This document shows positions 1-9,046 of a stretch of 64,000 nt of DNA, one piece after another. Both the position numbers and the translations under genes were made by a program. Below the pieces are notes generated by a model. That model was given only the letters and a program-made list of their open reading frames with translations, did no database searches and was not told where the DNA came from. How positions within the stretch are numbered: the first letter of the stretch is position 1; every line of letters starts with the position of its first letter. Origin of the DNA: Oceanobacter mangrovi (lineage in GTDB: Bacteria > Pseudomonadota > Gammaproteobacteria > Pseudomonadales > Oceanobacteraceae); assembly GCF_019740315.1 (NCBI RefSeq), contig NZ_JAHXZR010000008.1, positions 169,714 through 233,713 on the forward strand, read 5' to 3'.

Positions 1-686
1 TTGTTACCGGCATCAGCCAGTACAACACCGTTTTGATCCACCAGAATCAGATAACCGGATTCACCAAAGGTTACGCTACGAACAATTTCCGTCAGTTTGG
101 CCAAGGTTATATCCATGGCGATCACTCCCGTCAGACCTGAACTGGTCTTGAAGGAATGCATATAGGGCACCAGCGGATTGCCAGTATTGAAGTCAGCGTA
201 GGGAGCCATGGTGACCGCCTGCCCCGGCTGTTTCAGTGCCGCCGCATACCAGGGACGTTTGGTCGGGTTATAGCCGCCCAGATCGGTTTTTGGCCATTGG
301 ATATAGCTGCCGTTTTCCAGACCCAGATAGACGTATTCCAGATTGGGATTCACACTGCCGAAATCTTCCATCAAACGCCAGGCATTACGCTCTACCTCGC
401 CGTTTTGTTCCGGCGTCATCGGGCCTTCGGCACCGGTGTAATTCACCACACTGTCGTCCAGCGCCAGCAAGGCGTCCGTCTTGGCCAGAAAGGCGACACT
501 CTGCGCCATGCTGGTCATATAGGTTTCAAAAGTCTGGCTGATCTGCATCATTTGCTGATTGGCACCGTGACGGAAACTCGTCTCTGCTGTCGTCCTGAAC
601 TCGCCAATTGCAATCGAAACTGTCACCAGCATCGGCAGAATCACGGCCGCCAACACAATCAGGATAAGCCTTTGTTTAATAGTCAT
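1..686 (-). CDS. Methyl-accepting chemotaxis protein, N-terminal part (dCache sensor), runs off the left edge
   Basis: Read on the reverse strand from ATG at 686, the frame stays open to the window edge (228 residues seen). A hydrophobic segment at about residues 7-27 is followed by a periplasmic double-Cache sensor. Residues Tyr139, Arg144, Trp146, Tyr147, Asp165 and Asp192 fit the spacing of the amino-acid-binding dCache_1 motif known from PctA-type receptors. The HAMP and signalling domains should lie left of the window. It would report an extracellular ligand, probably an amino acid, to the chemotaxis array. A Cache-domain histidine kinase or cyclase is possible because the output domain is not visible. 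It is divergent from gcvT. Confidence 0.8.
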   Translation of the reverse strand, partial: MTIKQRLILIVLAAVILPMLVTVSIAIGEFRTTAETSFRHGANQQMMQISQTFETYMTSMAQSVAFLAKTDALLALDDSVVNYTGAEGPMTPEQNGEVERNAWRLMEDFGSVNPNLEYVYLGLENGSYIQWPKTDLGGYNPTKRPWYAAALKQPGQAVTMAPYADFNTGNPLVPYMHSFKTSSGLTGVIAMDITLAKLTEIVRSVTFGESGYLILVDQNGVVLADAGN

Positions 687-1032
687 GCGTGCACTCCCAC
701 AGAGCAGCAAAACGGGAAGAGGTAATAAAAGCCTAGACCAGTCTGCGGCAACCGCCGGGCGTTGGTCGTATTCAGATAAGTCATAGCGGCGGATTGGGTT
801 AAAACTTGAAAGCAATCCAGATGGGGGCACATCGGGATTTGGCCAGGCTGCGGGCATTACAATAAACGCAGCAACAATGGTGATTTTTTACATAACATCC
901 TGCGGCAATATTGGCCAATCTGACCATGAGGATGTGCACCAGATCGCAAGCCTGTATACTGCTTGCCCTTTTTTGATACGGTCCGGCATGTGACAAGATC
1001 CATTCCGGCGTCGACTGATAGCAGGACGGCTC
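687..1032. other. Intergenic region between the chemoreceptor and gcvT
   Basis: This 346-bp gap must carry the divergent promoters of the chemoreceptor and the gcv genes. A TATACT hexamer at 955-960 is a weak -10 candidate for gcvT without a good -35. A 7-bp inverted repeat (895-901 with 929-935) is the only symmetry noticed. I looked for the paired glycine-riboswitch aptamer motifs often found ahead of gcvT and do not see them. No convincing gene was found. Confidence 0.5.
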
Positions 1033-2121
1033 ATGGCAAAACGCACAGCTCTGTACGACAAACATATTGAAGCCAATGGCAAGATGGTTGATTTCGCGGG
1101 TTGGGACATGCCGGTTAATTACGGCTCCCAGATTGAGGAACACAACGCCGTTCGCACCAACGCCGGCATGTTTGACGTATCGCACATGACCATCATTGAT
1201 GTGATGGGCTCCGACTCCACCGATTACCTGCAAAAGCTGCTGGCCAACGACGTCGCCCGTCTGCAGGAAAAAGGCAAGGCGCTCTACAGCGGCATGCTGA
1301 ATCAGGATGGTGGCGTAATCGACGACCTGATCGTTTACAAAGCCGATGGCGGTTACCGCGTGGTGGTGAACTCGGCGACCCGTGCCAAAGATCTGGAATG
1401 GCTGCAAAGCCACCGTCCGGCGTTTGACAACCTGACCCTGACCGAACGCCCTGAACTGGCCATGGTTGCCGTGCAAGGCCCGAATGCCATCGCCAGGGTC
1501 AAGCAGGCCAAGCCTGAATGTGAAGTTGCTGTTGATGGCCTGAAAGTATTCCAGGGCCGTCCACTGGCCGACTGGTTCTTCGCCCGCACTGGCTACACTG
1601 GTGAAGATGGCCTCGAAATCATGGTACCGGAAGCAGAAGTGGCTGCCTTCTGGCAAGCCCTGCTCAACGTTGGTGTACAACCTTGTGGCCTTGGCGCCCG
1701 TGACACCCTGCGTCTGGAAGCCGGTATGAACCTGTATGGCAACGACATGGACGAGTCCATCAGCCCGCTGCAAGCCAACATGGCCTGGACCGTGGCGTGG
1801 GAACCCGCTGATCGTCAGTTCGTTGGCCGTGACGCGCTGGAAGCTGAAAAAGCCGCCGGTGTTGCCAACAAGCTGGTTGGTCTGGTGCTGGAAGGTCGCG
1901 GCATCATGCGTTCCCACCAGAAAGTGATCGTTGAAGGTGTTGGTGAAGGTGAAGTTACCTCTGGTACTTTCTCGCCAACTCTCGAATGCTCCATCGCCAT
2001 GGCGCGCGTACCGGTTGCCACCGGCGACAGCTGCCTGGTCGATATTCGCGGCAAACAGATTCCAGCCCGGGTTGTGAAGCTGCCTTTTGTACGCAACGGA
2101 AAAAAAGTTTACGAGGGGTAA
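1033..2121 (+). CDS. gcvT: Aminomethyltransferase (glycine cleavage T protein)
   Basis: The T protein transfers the methylene carbon from the aminomethyl-lipoyl arm of GcvH to tetrahydrofolate, releasing ammonia. The 362-residue length matches the family. The N-terminus has the typical sequence with [18 protein letters not shown] and DVSHM, and the conserved [14 protein letters not shown] stretch lies near residues 219-232. The ATG at 1033 is preceded by a modest AGGAC ribosome site. It is the first gene of gcvT-gcvH-gcvP, but about 257 bp separate it from gcvH, so transcript processing or separate promoters are possible. A gcvR-like regulator is encoded at 47.8 kb. Confidence 0.97.
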   Translation: MAKRTALYDKHIEANGKMVDFAGWDMPVNYGSQIEEHNAVRTNAGMFDVSHMTIIDVMGSDSTDYLQKLLANDVARLQEKGKALYSGMLNQDGGVIDDLIVYKADGGYRVVVNSATRAKDLEWLQSHRPAFDNLTLTERPELAMVAVQGPNAIARVKQAKPECEVAVDGLKVFQGRPLADWFFARTGYTGEDGLEIMVPEAEVAAFWQALLNVGVQPCGLGARDTLRLEAGMNLYGNDMDESISPLQANMAWTVAWEPADRQFVGRDALEAEKAAGVANKLVGLVLEGRGIMRSHQKVIVEGVGEGEVTSGTFSPTLECSIAMARVPVATGDSCLVDIRGKQIPARVVKLPFVRNGKKVYEG

Positions 2122-2152
2122 AATCCCGCTCGTTTTCGACTGATTAAAATCG

Positions 2153-2194
2153 CGGATTCCTGCTTGCAACGCTTTTCCCCGCAGCAGGAATCCG
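2153..2194. repeat. 12-bp perfect inverted repeat between gcvT and gcvH
   Basis: Arms at 2153-2164 and 2183-2194 (CGGATTCCTGCT and its complement) flank an 18-nt loop. No T-run follows, so it is not a standard terminator. It could be an RNA-processing or stability hairpin or a repeat element. Confidence 0.6.
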
Positions 2195-2378
2195 TAGAAT
2201 GCACAAACTGTAACTAACCCCCAAAATCGTCGTTGCCAGACCTGCCCGATCACCATTGCCAAATGGCTTTCGGCAGCCAGTATTTCAAACTCCGAATGCA
2301 ATCCGCCCCGCCATCCCGATGGCATTGGCGCTTGTTATTGCGGTTTGAAACAGCAACGCAGTAAATCCGGAGAAACCA

Positions 2379-2765
2379 ATGGCTAATGTACCTGCAGACC
2401 TGAAATACGTCGCTTCTCACGAATGGATCCGCGTCGAAGCCGACGGCACTGTTACCGTAGGTATTACCGACTTCGCCCAGGAAGCACTGGGTGACGTGGT
2501 ATTTGTTGAGCTGCCAGAAGTTGGTGCTGACGTTGAAGCCGACGCTGATTGCGCCGTGGTTGAATCGGTAAAAGCCGCTTCCGATATTTACGCGCCTCTG
2601 AGCGGTAAAATCATCGCCGTTAACGAAGATCTGGTGGATGCACCGGAAAAAGTCAACGAAGACCCATACGGCGAAGCCTGGTTCTTCAAAATGGAACTGG
2701 CCAACGCTGCTGACCTCGACGGCCTGATGGACGCTGACGCCTACAGCGCTGCTTGCGAAGGCTGA
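2379..2765 (+). CDS. gcvH: Glycine cleavage system H protein
   Basis: GcvH is the small lipoylated shuttle that carries the aminomethyl group between GcvP, GcvT and the lipoamide dehydrogenase. The 128-residue length is normal. The lipoylation lysine is at about residue 65 in the motif [11 protein letters not shown] clear GGAGA ribosome site precedes the ATG. The C-terminal acidic helix [15 protein letters not shown] is typical. It sits between gcvT and gcvP in the same direction but with long gaps on both sides. Confidence 0.97.
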   Translation: MANVPADLKYVASHEWIRVEADGTVTVGITDFAQEALGDVVFVELPEVGADVEADADCAVVESVKAASDIYAPLSGKIIAVNEDLVDAPEKVNEDPYGEAWFFKMELANAADLDGLMDADAYSAACEG

Positions 2766-2791
2766 TTCCTTTCCAGGCGATTGCGCGCAAG

Positions 2792-2822
2792 TCGGATGAC
2801 GCAGGCTTATTCGCCCTACGGT
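2792..2822. repeat. REP-like element (GTAGGGCGAATAAGC type, minus orientation)
   Basis: On the reverse strand this reads CCGTAGGGCGAATAAGC followed by a complementary GC-rich half ending CATCCG. It resembles the short palindromic intergenic repeats of many Proteobacteria and lies directly beside a second, different element at 2843-2877 in the gcvH-gcvP gap. Confidence 0.45.
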
Positions 2823-2842
2823 GAATATGCCGTGCAATAATC

Positions 2843-2877
2843 CGTAGGATGTATTAGCACGAAGTGCGTAATACATC
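2843..2877. repeat. REP-like palindrome (GGATGTATTAGC family), copy 1
   Basis: Arms GATGTATTAGCAC and GTGCGTAATACATC pair around a GAA loop with one bulged base. A second copy of the same family lies at 10391-10420 in the opposite orientation, with a different centre but the same outer arms. It lies in the gcvH-gcvP gap. Confidence 0.65.
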
Positions 2878-2997
2878 AGGTCGTAGTGCCAGCGGCTTCT
2901 CGCCAGACTGAGCAACTACCACCAATATCCGAACCCCTGCTCTCACAGGGGTTCTTCGCTTTATCAACTTGTTATTTAACAGCGACAGGGTCCTCTC

Positions 2998-5910
2998 ATG
3001 ACTCAAACTCTCTCTCAACTGGAACAGCGCGACGCTTTTGTGGGTCGCCATATTGCCTCCAACGGTGCCGGCTTCGACAATCAGGAAACCGCTGCCATGC
3101 TGGCAACGGTCGGTGCCGAATCTATCGATGCGCTGACAGCCGAAATCGTCCCGGCCGATATTCTCCGCGCGCCATTCCTGGACATTGCCAACAGCAAAAC
3201 CGAGTTTGAAGCACTGAACTACCTGCGCTCGCTGGCCAACAAGAACAAGGTGTTCAAGAGCTATATTGGTCTGGGTTACCACGACACCATTATGCCGAAC
3301 GTGATTCTGCGTAACGTGCTGGAAAATCCGGGCTGGTACACCGCCTACACCCCTTACCAGCCTGAGATTGCCCAGGGCCGTCTGGAAGCTCTGCTGAACT
3401 TCCAGCAAATGGTCATCGACATGACCGCCATGGAACTGGCCAACGCCTCCCTGCTGGACGAAGGCACCGCTGCTGCCGAAGCCATGGCAATGGCCAAACG
3501 TTCGGTTAAAAAGAACAAGTCCAACACCTTCTTCATCGACGAAAACTGTCTGCCACAAACCATCGACGTGGTGAAAACCCGCGCCGAAGCCTTTGGCTGG
3601 GACATTCAGGTGGGTCCGGCTGACGACGCCGCCACTGCCGACGTCTTTGGTGCGCTGTTCCAGTATCCAGGCAAAAACGGTGACGTGCGTGATTTCACCG
3701 CACTGATCGAAGCCCTGCACGGCAACAACGCCCTGGTTGCAGTAGCGACTGACCTGATGGCACTGGTAAACCTGAAAGCCCCTGGCGAAATGGGCGCTGA
3801 CATTGTGCTGGGTAACGCCCAACACTTTGGCGTGCCAATGGGCTTTGGTGGCCCACACGCGGCTTTCTTCACCACCCGTGACGAATTCAAGCGCGCAATC
3901 CCGGGCCGTATCATTGGTGTTTCCATCGATGCCCAGGGCAAACAAGCGCTGCGGATGGCATTGCAAACCCGCGAACAGCACATCCGTCGTGAGAAAGCCA
4001 ACTCCAACATCTGTACCGCCCAGGTGCTGCTGGCCAACCTGTCGTCTTTCTACGCCGTTTACCACGGCCCGGCTGGCCTGAAAAACATCGCCGCCCGCAT
4101 TCACCGTCTCGCCGATATTCTGGCTGCCGGTCTGCAACAAGGTGGTGTGGAACTGGTCAACCACAGCTGGTTCGACACCCTGACCATCAAGGTAAGCGAC
4201 CGCAATGCCGTGCTGGCCCGTGCCGAAGCCGCTGAACTGAACCTGCGTAACGATGCAGCACTCGGTTTGGCCAGCGACACCCTGGGTATCACCATCAGCG
4301 AAAAAACCTCTGCTGCCGACGTGCAACAGCTGTTCGACGTAATTCTGGGTGAAGGTCACCAGCTCAACGTTTACGCGCTGGATACTGACATTGTTGCCGC
4401 CGGTTCCAGCTCGATTCCGGCCGAACTGCAACGCAGCAGCGAATTCCTGACTCACCCGACCTTTAACCAGTACCACACCGAGCACGACATGCTGCGGTAC
4501 ATGAAGCGTCTGGAAGCCAAGGACCTGGCCATGAACCACAGCATGATCACGCTGGGTTCCTGCACCATGAAACTGAACGCCACCACCGAGATGATCCCGG
4601 TGACCTGGCCAGAATTCGCCAACATGCACCCGTTTGCTCCAGCCAGCCAGACTGCCGGTTACCAGCAAATGATCGGCGAACTGGAAGATTACCTGAAAGC
4701 CATCACCGGCTTCCCAGCCATCTGTACCCAGCCAAACTCCGGTGCCCAGGGCGAATACGCAGGTCTGCTGGCGATCCGGAAATACCACGAAAGCCGTGGC
4801 GAAGGTCACCGCAACGTCTGCCTGATTCCACGTTCCGCCCACGGTACCAACCCGGCTTCTGCCCAGATGGCGTCCATGCGCGTGGTGGTCACCAACTGTG
4901 ACGACGAAGGCAACGTTGACTTCGACGACCTGAAAGCCAAAGCCGAAGAACTGAAAGACCAGCTGTCCTGCCTGATGCTGACCTACCCGTCAACTCACGG
5001 CATCTACGAGCAAGGCGTTAAAGAAATCTGCGACATGATCCACGCCAACGGCGGTATGGTTTACATGGACGGCGCCAACCTCAACGCCCAGGTCGGTATT
5101 ACCCAGCCAGCCTTTATCGGCGCAGACGTCACCCACATGAACCTGCACAAAACCTTCGCCATTCCACACGGCGGCGGTGGCCCGGGCATGGGCCCAATCG
5201 GCGTAGCCGCCCACCTGGCACCCTTTGTTGCCAACCACAGCGTGGCCCCCATCGACAACGAATCGAAAGGAAACGGCGCTGTTTCCGCAGCCCAGTACGG
5301 CTCTGCCAGCATTCTGCCAATCAGCTGGATGTACATCACATTGATGGGCGGCAACGGCCTGCGTCTGGCTACCCAGAACGCACTGCTGAAAGCCAACTAC
5401 CTGGCCAAGCGTCTGAGTGAACACTACCCGATTCTGTACTCCGGCCAGAACGGCCGTGTCGCCCACGAATGTATTGTCGACCTGCGCCCGATCAAGGCCG
5501 AAACCGGCATCACCGAAGTGGATATCGCCAAGCGCCTGATGGACTACGGTTTCCACGCCCCGACCATGTCGTTCCCGGTAGCCGGTACCTTCATGATCGA
5601 GCCGACCGAATCCGAATCGAAAGCCGAAATCGACCGCTTCGCCGACGCCATGATCAGCATCAAAGGTGAAATCGACGCCGTACAACGCGGTGAACTGGAT
5701 GCCGAAAACAACCCGCTGAAACACGCCCCACACACCGCCGAAGTGGCCGTGGGTGAATGGGACCGTCCATACAGCCGCGAACAAGCCGTCTACCCGGTGA
5801 AAAACCTCGGAGCCCACAAGTTCTGGCCATCCGTCGGCCGCATCGACGACGTCTACGGCGACCGCAACCTGATCTGCTCCTGCCCGGCGATTGAAAACTA
5901 CGAGGATTGA
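2998..5910 (+). CDS. gcvP: Glycine dehydrogenase (decarboxylating), P protein
   Basis: GcvP is the PLP enzyme that decarboxylates glycine and passes the aminomethyl group to lipoyl-GcvH. At 970 residues it is the full-length single-chain form found in gammaproteobacteria. The PLP lysine is at about residue 718 in HMNLHKTF, followed by a glycine-rich run. The N-terminal half is the paired non-catalytic domain, with the conserved [14 protein letters not shown] and YTPYQPEI segments. The start at 2998 fits the family N-terminus. It ends the gcv group; REP-like palindromes follow directly. Confidence 0.97.
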   Translation: MTQTLSQLEQRDAFVGRHIASNGAGFDNQETAAMLATVGAESIDALTAEIVPADILRAPFLDIANSKTEFEALNYLRSLANKNKVFKSYIGLGYHDTIMPNVILRNVLENPGWYTAYTPYQPEIAQGRLEALLNFQQMVIDMTAMELANASLLDEGTAAAEAMAMAKRSVKKNKSNTFFIDENCLPQTIDVVKTRAEAFGWDIQVGPADDAATADVFGALFQYPGKNGDVRDFTALIEALHGNNALVAVATDLMALVNLKAPGEMGADIVLGNAQHFGVPMGFGGPHAAFFTTRDEFKRAIPGRIIGVSIDAQGKQALRMALQTREQHIRREKANSNICTAQVLLANLSSFYAVYHGPAGLKNIAARIHRLADILAAGLQQGGVELVNHSWFDTLTIKVSDRNAVLARAEAAELNLRNDAALGLASDTLGITISEKTSAADVQQLFDVILGEGHQLNVYALDTDIVAAGSSSIPAELQRSSEFLTHPTFNQYHTEHDMLRYMKRLEAKDLAMNHSMITLGSCTMKLNATTEMIPVTWPEFANMHPFAPASQTAGYQQMIGELEDYLKAITGFPAICTQPNSGAQGEYAGLLAIRKYHESRGEGHRNVCLIPRSAHGTNPASAQMASMRVVVTNCDDEGNVDFDDLKAKAEELKDQLSCLMLTYPSTHGIYEQGVKEICDMIHANGGMVYMDGANLNAQVGITQPAFIGADVTHMNLHKTFAIPHGGGGPGMGPIGVAAHLAPFVANHSVAPIDNESKGNGAVSAAQYGSASILPISWMYITLMGGNGLRLATQNALLKANYLAKRLSEHYPILYSGQNGRVAHECIVDLRPIKAETGITEVDIAKRLMDYGFHAPTMSFPVAGTFMIEPTESESKAEIDRFADAMISIKGEIDAVQRGELDAENNPLKHAPHTAEVAVGEWDRPYSREQAVYPVKNLGAHKFWPSVGRIDDVYGDRNLICSCPAIENYED

Positions 5911-5919
5911 TCCTCACCT

Positions 5920-5973
5920 GGGAGCGCGGGCCTCTGGCCCGCATCTATTTGCGGACGAGCCGTCCACGCTCCC
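5920..5973. repeat. Compound REP-like palindrome with two nested hairpins
   Basis: An outer stem (GGGAGCG 5920-5926 with CGCTCCC 5967-5973) encloses two hairpins: GCGGGCC-TCT-GGCCCGC at 5926-5942 and GGACG-AGC-CGTCC at 5953-5965. The folded single strand would look like a small cloverleaf. It sits just after gcvP and could stabilise or end that transcript, or be a non-autonomous mobile repeat. Confidence 0.6.
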
Positions 5974-6004
5974 GGACATATAGCAGCTCACGGCAAACGC
6001 TTCA

Positions 6005-6029
6005 TGTAGGAGGTGGCTTGCCGCCGATC
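6005..6029. repeat. REP-like hairpin (GTAGGAG...CTTGCC type)
   Basis: GTAGGAGGTGGCTTGCCGCCGATC contains GGTGGC and GCCGCC around TT. It has the head (GTAGGAG) and body of the abundant Pseudomonas-type REP sequences. It lies between gcvP and the NACHT gene. Confidence 0.5.
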
Positions 6030-6061
6030 TAAAACACCAAATAATTTTATATAAAATATAG

Positions 6062-8317
6062 TCAGTCACTTAATTCTTTAACTTCCAGCCAAATTGGATC
6101 GTCGCTAAGCCATAATTCATCTTTTATAGACTTCATTCTCGAAGTAAACTCTCGCTTTGGATTATATATAATATTAGACGAATCTTTACTCCTCTCAACA
6201 AAGCCACGCTGAACGAGTATATTTAATATTTTATCAATCATCTTCCTATCATACTCAACACCAAACCCGCCTTTATACAAAGAGTTCTCTTTGCGACCTC
6301 CCCCTCTTTGAAAAAATATTTTCTGAATAATAGATAAGAACAACTTCTGAGACATAGACAAACCACTATCCTTAATTCTTTTAGAATTAGGAAGAGTTTC
6401 AAAATTCACAACTTTACAACTTTTAGATATCCAGCTTGGTAAAGCAGAGAGAGAAGAGAGCCCATTAATATTTAGAATCTCACTCGAATCAATAAATATC
6501 CCATCATCGACATCCACTTTAGAATCCATAAACGAGACATTTTCAAACAAACATTCATCAAAGCTGATATTTTTAAACTTTCTAACCCCAGTATCTAAAA
6601 TTGCAACCTCTGCCACTGTTACTGCCAGCCCATTGAATGATATTTCTCCTCCAGGGATAATAATCAATGCACTCGCAATCTCAGATATAGCTTGAGAATT
6701 AACTGAGTTGCTACTTCTAAGAATCAAAGACAATGCATCATTTTCAAAAGAAAACACCTGCAACCACTGAGCCAAGAAAACAACCCCTCTCTCATCAAGA
6801 GATTGAATATATGCTTCCGACAACAGTTCCCCGCGCTGAGATTGAATATCTTTAACTAAGCAGTCAGCAAAAAGCAGTTGTACGATGTATGAATCTGAAA
6901 ACTGCCTATCTGGAGATTCTGGCTCTATACGTCCCAAAGTACAAAGCCGAGACAACATTAAGTTCCCAGCTTCATCGGGAACCATACCAGTAGCTCTCTC
7001 AAAGGATTCATTGATATCATTTGGAGTAATCCGTCCCAAAGGACTTTTGCCTAGCCTTACTATTCGTGCAAGCTCAAGCAAAACATCTCTTACTGAGTCA
7101 GGGTCGATTGAGCCATGTATTTTTGCTTCCCTAATGCATACCGTATCGATGAACTGCCCCCAAAAGCCAATTTCACCATTTTCAGATTCCAAAATACGCT
7201 CAGCATCACTTCGCTCCAATGAAGAAATTATCTGAAACATCAGAGGTTTCTTAGGCAGCCAACGAGGGCTCTTAGAACTCAGTCCGAGTATAGAAAGGTA
7301 TTCATTAGCTTGGTCTTCATTAAATTCATCTGAGCACTTTAGCAGACTAACATTTCGTCCTTTTAAAGATAACCCTAAAGCGCTCAATAGTTCATCATCA
7401 CTCTCAAAATAGTTTGGCCTTCCCGTTATAAAAACACCAGCCTTACAACTAGATATTAAATCCCTAACACCAGACAGAGCATCACGCCTAACTTGATAAC
7501 GCTTCTTGATGCTGCCACCAAAAGTTTGTGATCCGACTTCATCAAAACCATCCAGCAACAAAGAAATCTTACCCGCATTCAACATTCTTATTATAGAGTC
7601 GAAGGAAGCAGAAAGTCCGAGTCTTTGTATATGCCCAGATATTATCTCGATGCCCGTCGCTGCCCCCCAATGATCCCTTAGATCAATCGCAACCGGATAA
7701 ACCAGTTTATCGAAATAATCTCTCGACATAACAGAAAAAAGCTCTTTGACACATCTACTTTTACCTGTGCCATAATCACCTTGCAAAACAACATGCCTAT
7801 TCTGAGACAGTTCTTTAGAAATCCTAATTATATCCCAACTTTCATTATTATTTGAAAAATATTTTACAGGAATATAGGATTTTTCATCCGAAGCTCCTGA
7901 TCTTGGGTCAAATGCACTACCAAATGACTTAGATTCCCGCAAGTGCTTATATCGTCTGTAGGCGAATGCTCTCGATATAAAGTCTTCTATAGAACAAACA
8001 GTAACTTTATTTTCCCTGCCTGATTCAACCATTGAATTCGATGGAGCACCATTCATGATAATAAAAGATCGAACTAGAACCCCATCATTAATTTTTGAAT
8101 TTCTAGCAAGAGATATCTTTACAATATCCTCTCTGACTTTCGATAATGTTTGATTCTCAGTTACTTCAATAATCACCCACTCTTCATCGGAAACACGACC
8201 AACAGCGTCATAATCAACCCCACTAATGTGTTCTGGGCGAAAACTACACGAGTATATGACAGAGGCAATATCAATGACGTTATTCTCTAGTTGCTTCCAA
8301 CTCGGAGTATTTTTCAT
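6062..8317 (-). CDS. NACHT/STAND-type NTPase with possible nuclease-like N-terminus, putative defence protein
   Basis: A 751-residue protein if ATG at 8317 is used. AGGGTG lies 7 nt upstream of that ATG. An in-frame GTG at 8326 would add three residues and lies on that ribosome site. Visible parts, numbered from the GTG: an N-terminal module with Asp38 and an EVTEN strand at 54-58, reminiscent of a PD-(D/E)xK nuclease core with the lysine replaced by threonine; Walker A GDYGTGKS at 183-190; Walker B LLLDGFDEV at 256-264; a sensor strand VFITGRPNYF; a helical region; a short pentapeptide-like stretch with FDECLFENVSF; and a probable C-terminal winged helix. STAND NTPases of this type act in antiphage defence. 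The gene is much richer in A+T than its neighbours, suggesting transfer. The nuclease assignment is an inference. Confidence 0.8.
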   Translation of the reverse strand: MKNTPSWKQLENNVIDIASVIYSCSFRPEHISGVDYDAVGRVSDEEWVIIEVTENQTLSKVREDIVKISLARNSKINDGVLVRSFIIMNGAPSNSMVESGRENKVTVCSIEDFISRAFAYRRYKHLRESKSFGSAFDPRSGASDEKSYIPVKYFSNNNESWDIIRISKELSQNRHVVLQGDYGTGKSRCVKELFSVMSRDYFDKLVYPVAIDLRDHWGAATGIEIISGHIQRLGLSASFDSIIRMLNAGKISLLLDGFDEVGSQTFGGSIKKRYQVRRDALSGVRDLISSCKAGVFITGRPNYFESDDELLSALGLSLKGRNVSLLKCSDEFNEDQANEYLSILGLSSKSPRWLPKKPLMFQIISSLERSDAERILESENGEIGFWGQFIDTVCIREAKIHGSIDPDSVRDVLLELARIVRLGKSPLGRITPNDINESFERATGMVPDEAGNLMLSRLCTLGRIEPESPDRQFSDSYIVQLLFADCLVKDIQSQRGELLSEAYIQSLDERGVVFLAQWLQVFSFENDALSLILRSSNSVNSQAISEIASALIIIPGGEISFNGLAVTVAEVAILDTGVRKFKNISFDECLFENVSFMDSKVDVDDGIFIDSSEILNINGLSSLSALPSWISKSCKVVNFETLPNSKRIKDSGLSMSQKLFLSIIQKIFFQRGGGRKENSLYKGGFGVEYDRKMIDKILNILVQRGFVERSKDSSNIIYNPKREFTSRMKSIKDELWLSDDPIWLEVKELSD

Positions 8318-8467
8318 TATAGACACCCTATTTTTCGATCATTTTTGTTAGGAATAATTATCGAATCCAGTATATTCCGAACATTGAAACTTCTATGGTA
8401 CACGAATAACAGCTTAATTTTGTACCATTTCCCCCTGTAATGTACGCGTGAGCCGAGCCAACTGCAT

Positions 8468-8795
8468 CTAGCCGAGAGGTGCATTGACCAACTTACAGCA
8501 ACATACCTGCCCACCGATGTAATCTCTCGCACTGGAGTAACGCCAGTGTTCCACCTGATCAACATATCCCCGTTTGACCGGATTCTGATGAATGTACTCG
8601 ATCTTCTCCGCATCATCTCGACGCTGCTAATCTACTCTCTACTTTGGCCTTCGGGGGGATGAGCGCCTCCTGCCAGAACTGGAATTCACGGTCGGTCTTA
8701 TGGGCCAGTTTAAGATGCTGTAGCTGGTTCAGCAGTGTTGTGGCTTTTTGCTGTTGCAGGTATGCCAGCAGTTGATGGGCGGTGAAGGATTCTCC
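8468..8795 (-). pseudogene. Remnant of a REP-associated tyrosine transposase (RAYT)
   Basis: Two frames on the reverse strand carry the C-terminal half of a RAYT/Y1 transposase. The first has LLNQLQHLKLAHKTDREF and FQFWQEA. After a frameshift near 8613-8620 it continues as KIEYIHQNPVKRGYVDQ and EHWRYSSARDYIGG, ending at the stop at 8468-8470. The N-terminal HUH catalytic part is missing and the upstream end abuts a REP-like palindrome at 8799-8816. RAYT enzymes mobilise REP sequences, so this remnant fits the repeats scattered in the window. The family is recognised from its conserved C-terminal motif. Confidence 0.75.
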
Positions 8796-8798
8796 TCG

Positions 8799-8816
8799 TT
8801 CCCACGCTCCGCATGG
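8799..8816. repeat. REP-like element (CCACGCGGAGCGTGGG family), minus orientation
   Basis: The reverse strand reads CCATGCGGAGCGTGGGAACG, close to the copy at 10533-10549 on the plus strand. It marks the broken 5' edge of the RAYT remnant. Confidence 0.55.
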
Positions 8817-9046
8817 TAATGAACACCCTCCATTGAACACCTCTTTGGCGACAAGGTTACCACCTATCTGGGTGTCCGGGATTATTGAACCACTACATAC
8901 ACTGAATAAGCAAAGTGCCGAAATTATGAGTATCTAATCACAGCTTGAATATTGAACAAGTGCTCACAGTAGCATAGTGCGAAGTAACACCAGAGTTAAG
9001 CGTTCATCGCGGCTAAAGTGCCCGAAACTCTTCGAGGGATTGATAA

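Noticed and set aside
687..1032. Glycine riboswitch ahead of gcvT
   Set aside because: The conserved aptamer motifs were looked for and not seen.
799..2325. 508-codon minus-strand open frame across gcvT
   Set aside because: It mirrors gcvT; the translation has no family pattern and gcvT is certain.
2854..4842. 662-codon minus-strand open frame across gcvP
   Set aside because: Shadow of gcvP caused by codon bias; no recognisable domain.
8317..8616. 99-codon minus-strand frame between the NACHT gene and the RAYT remnant
   Set aside because: The recognisable RAYT motif is in another frame of the same strand; this frame is a by-product.
8838..8894. Short plus-strand frame ending IEHLFGDKVTTYLGVRDY-stop
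   Set aside because: It looks like the tail of a protein, but it is too short to assign and may be chance.
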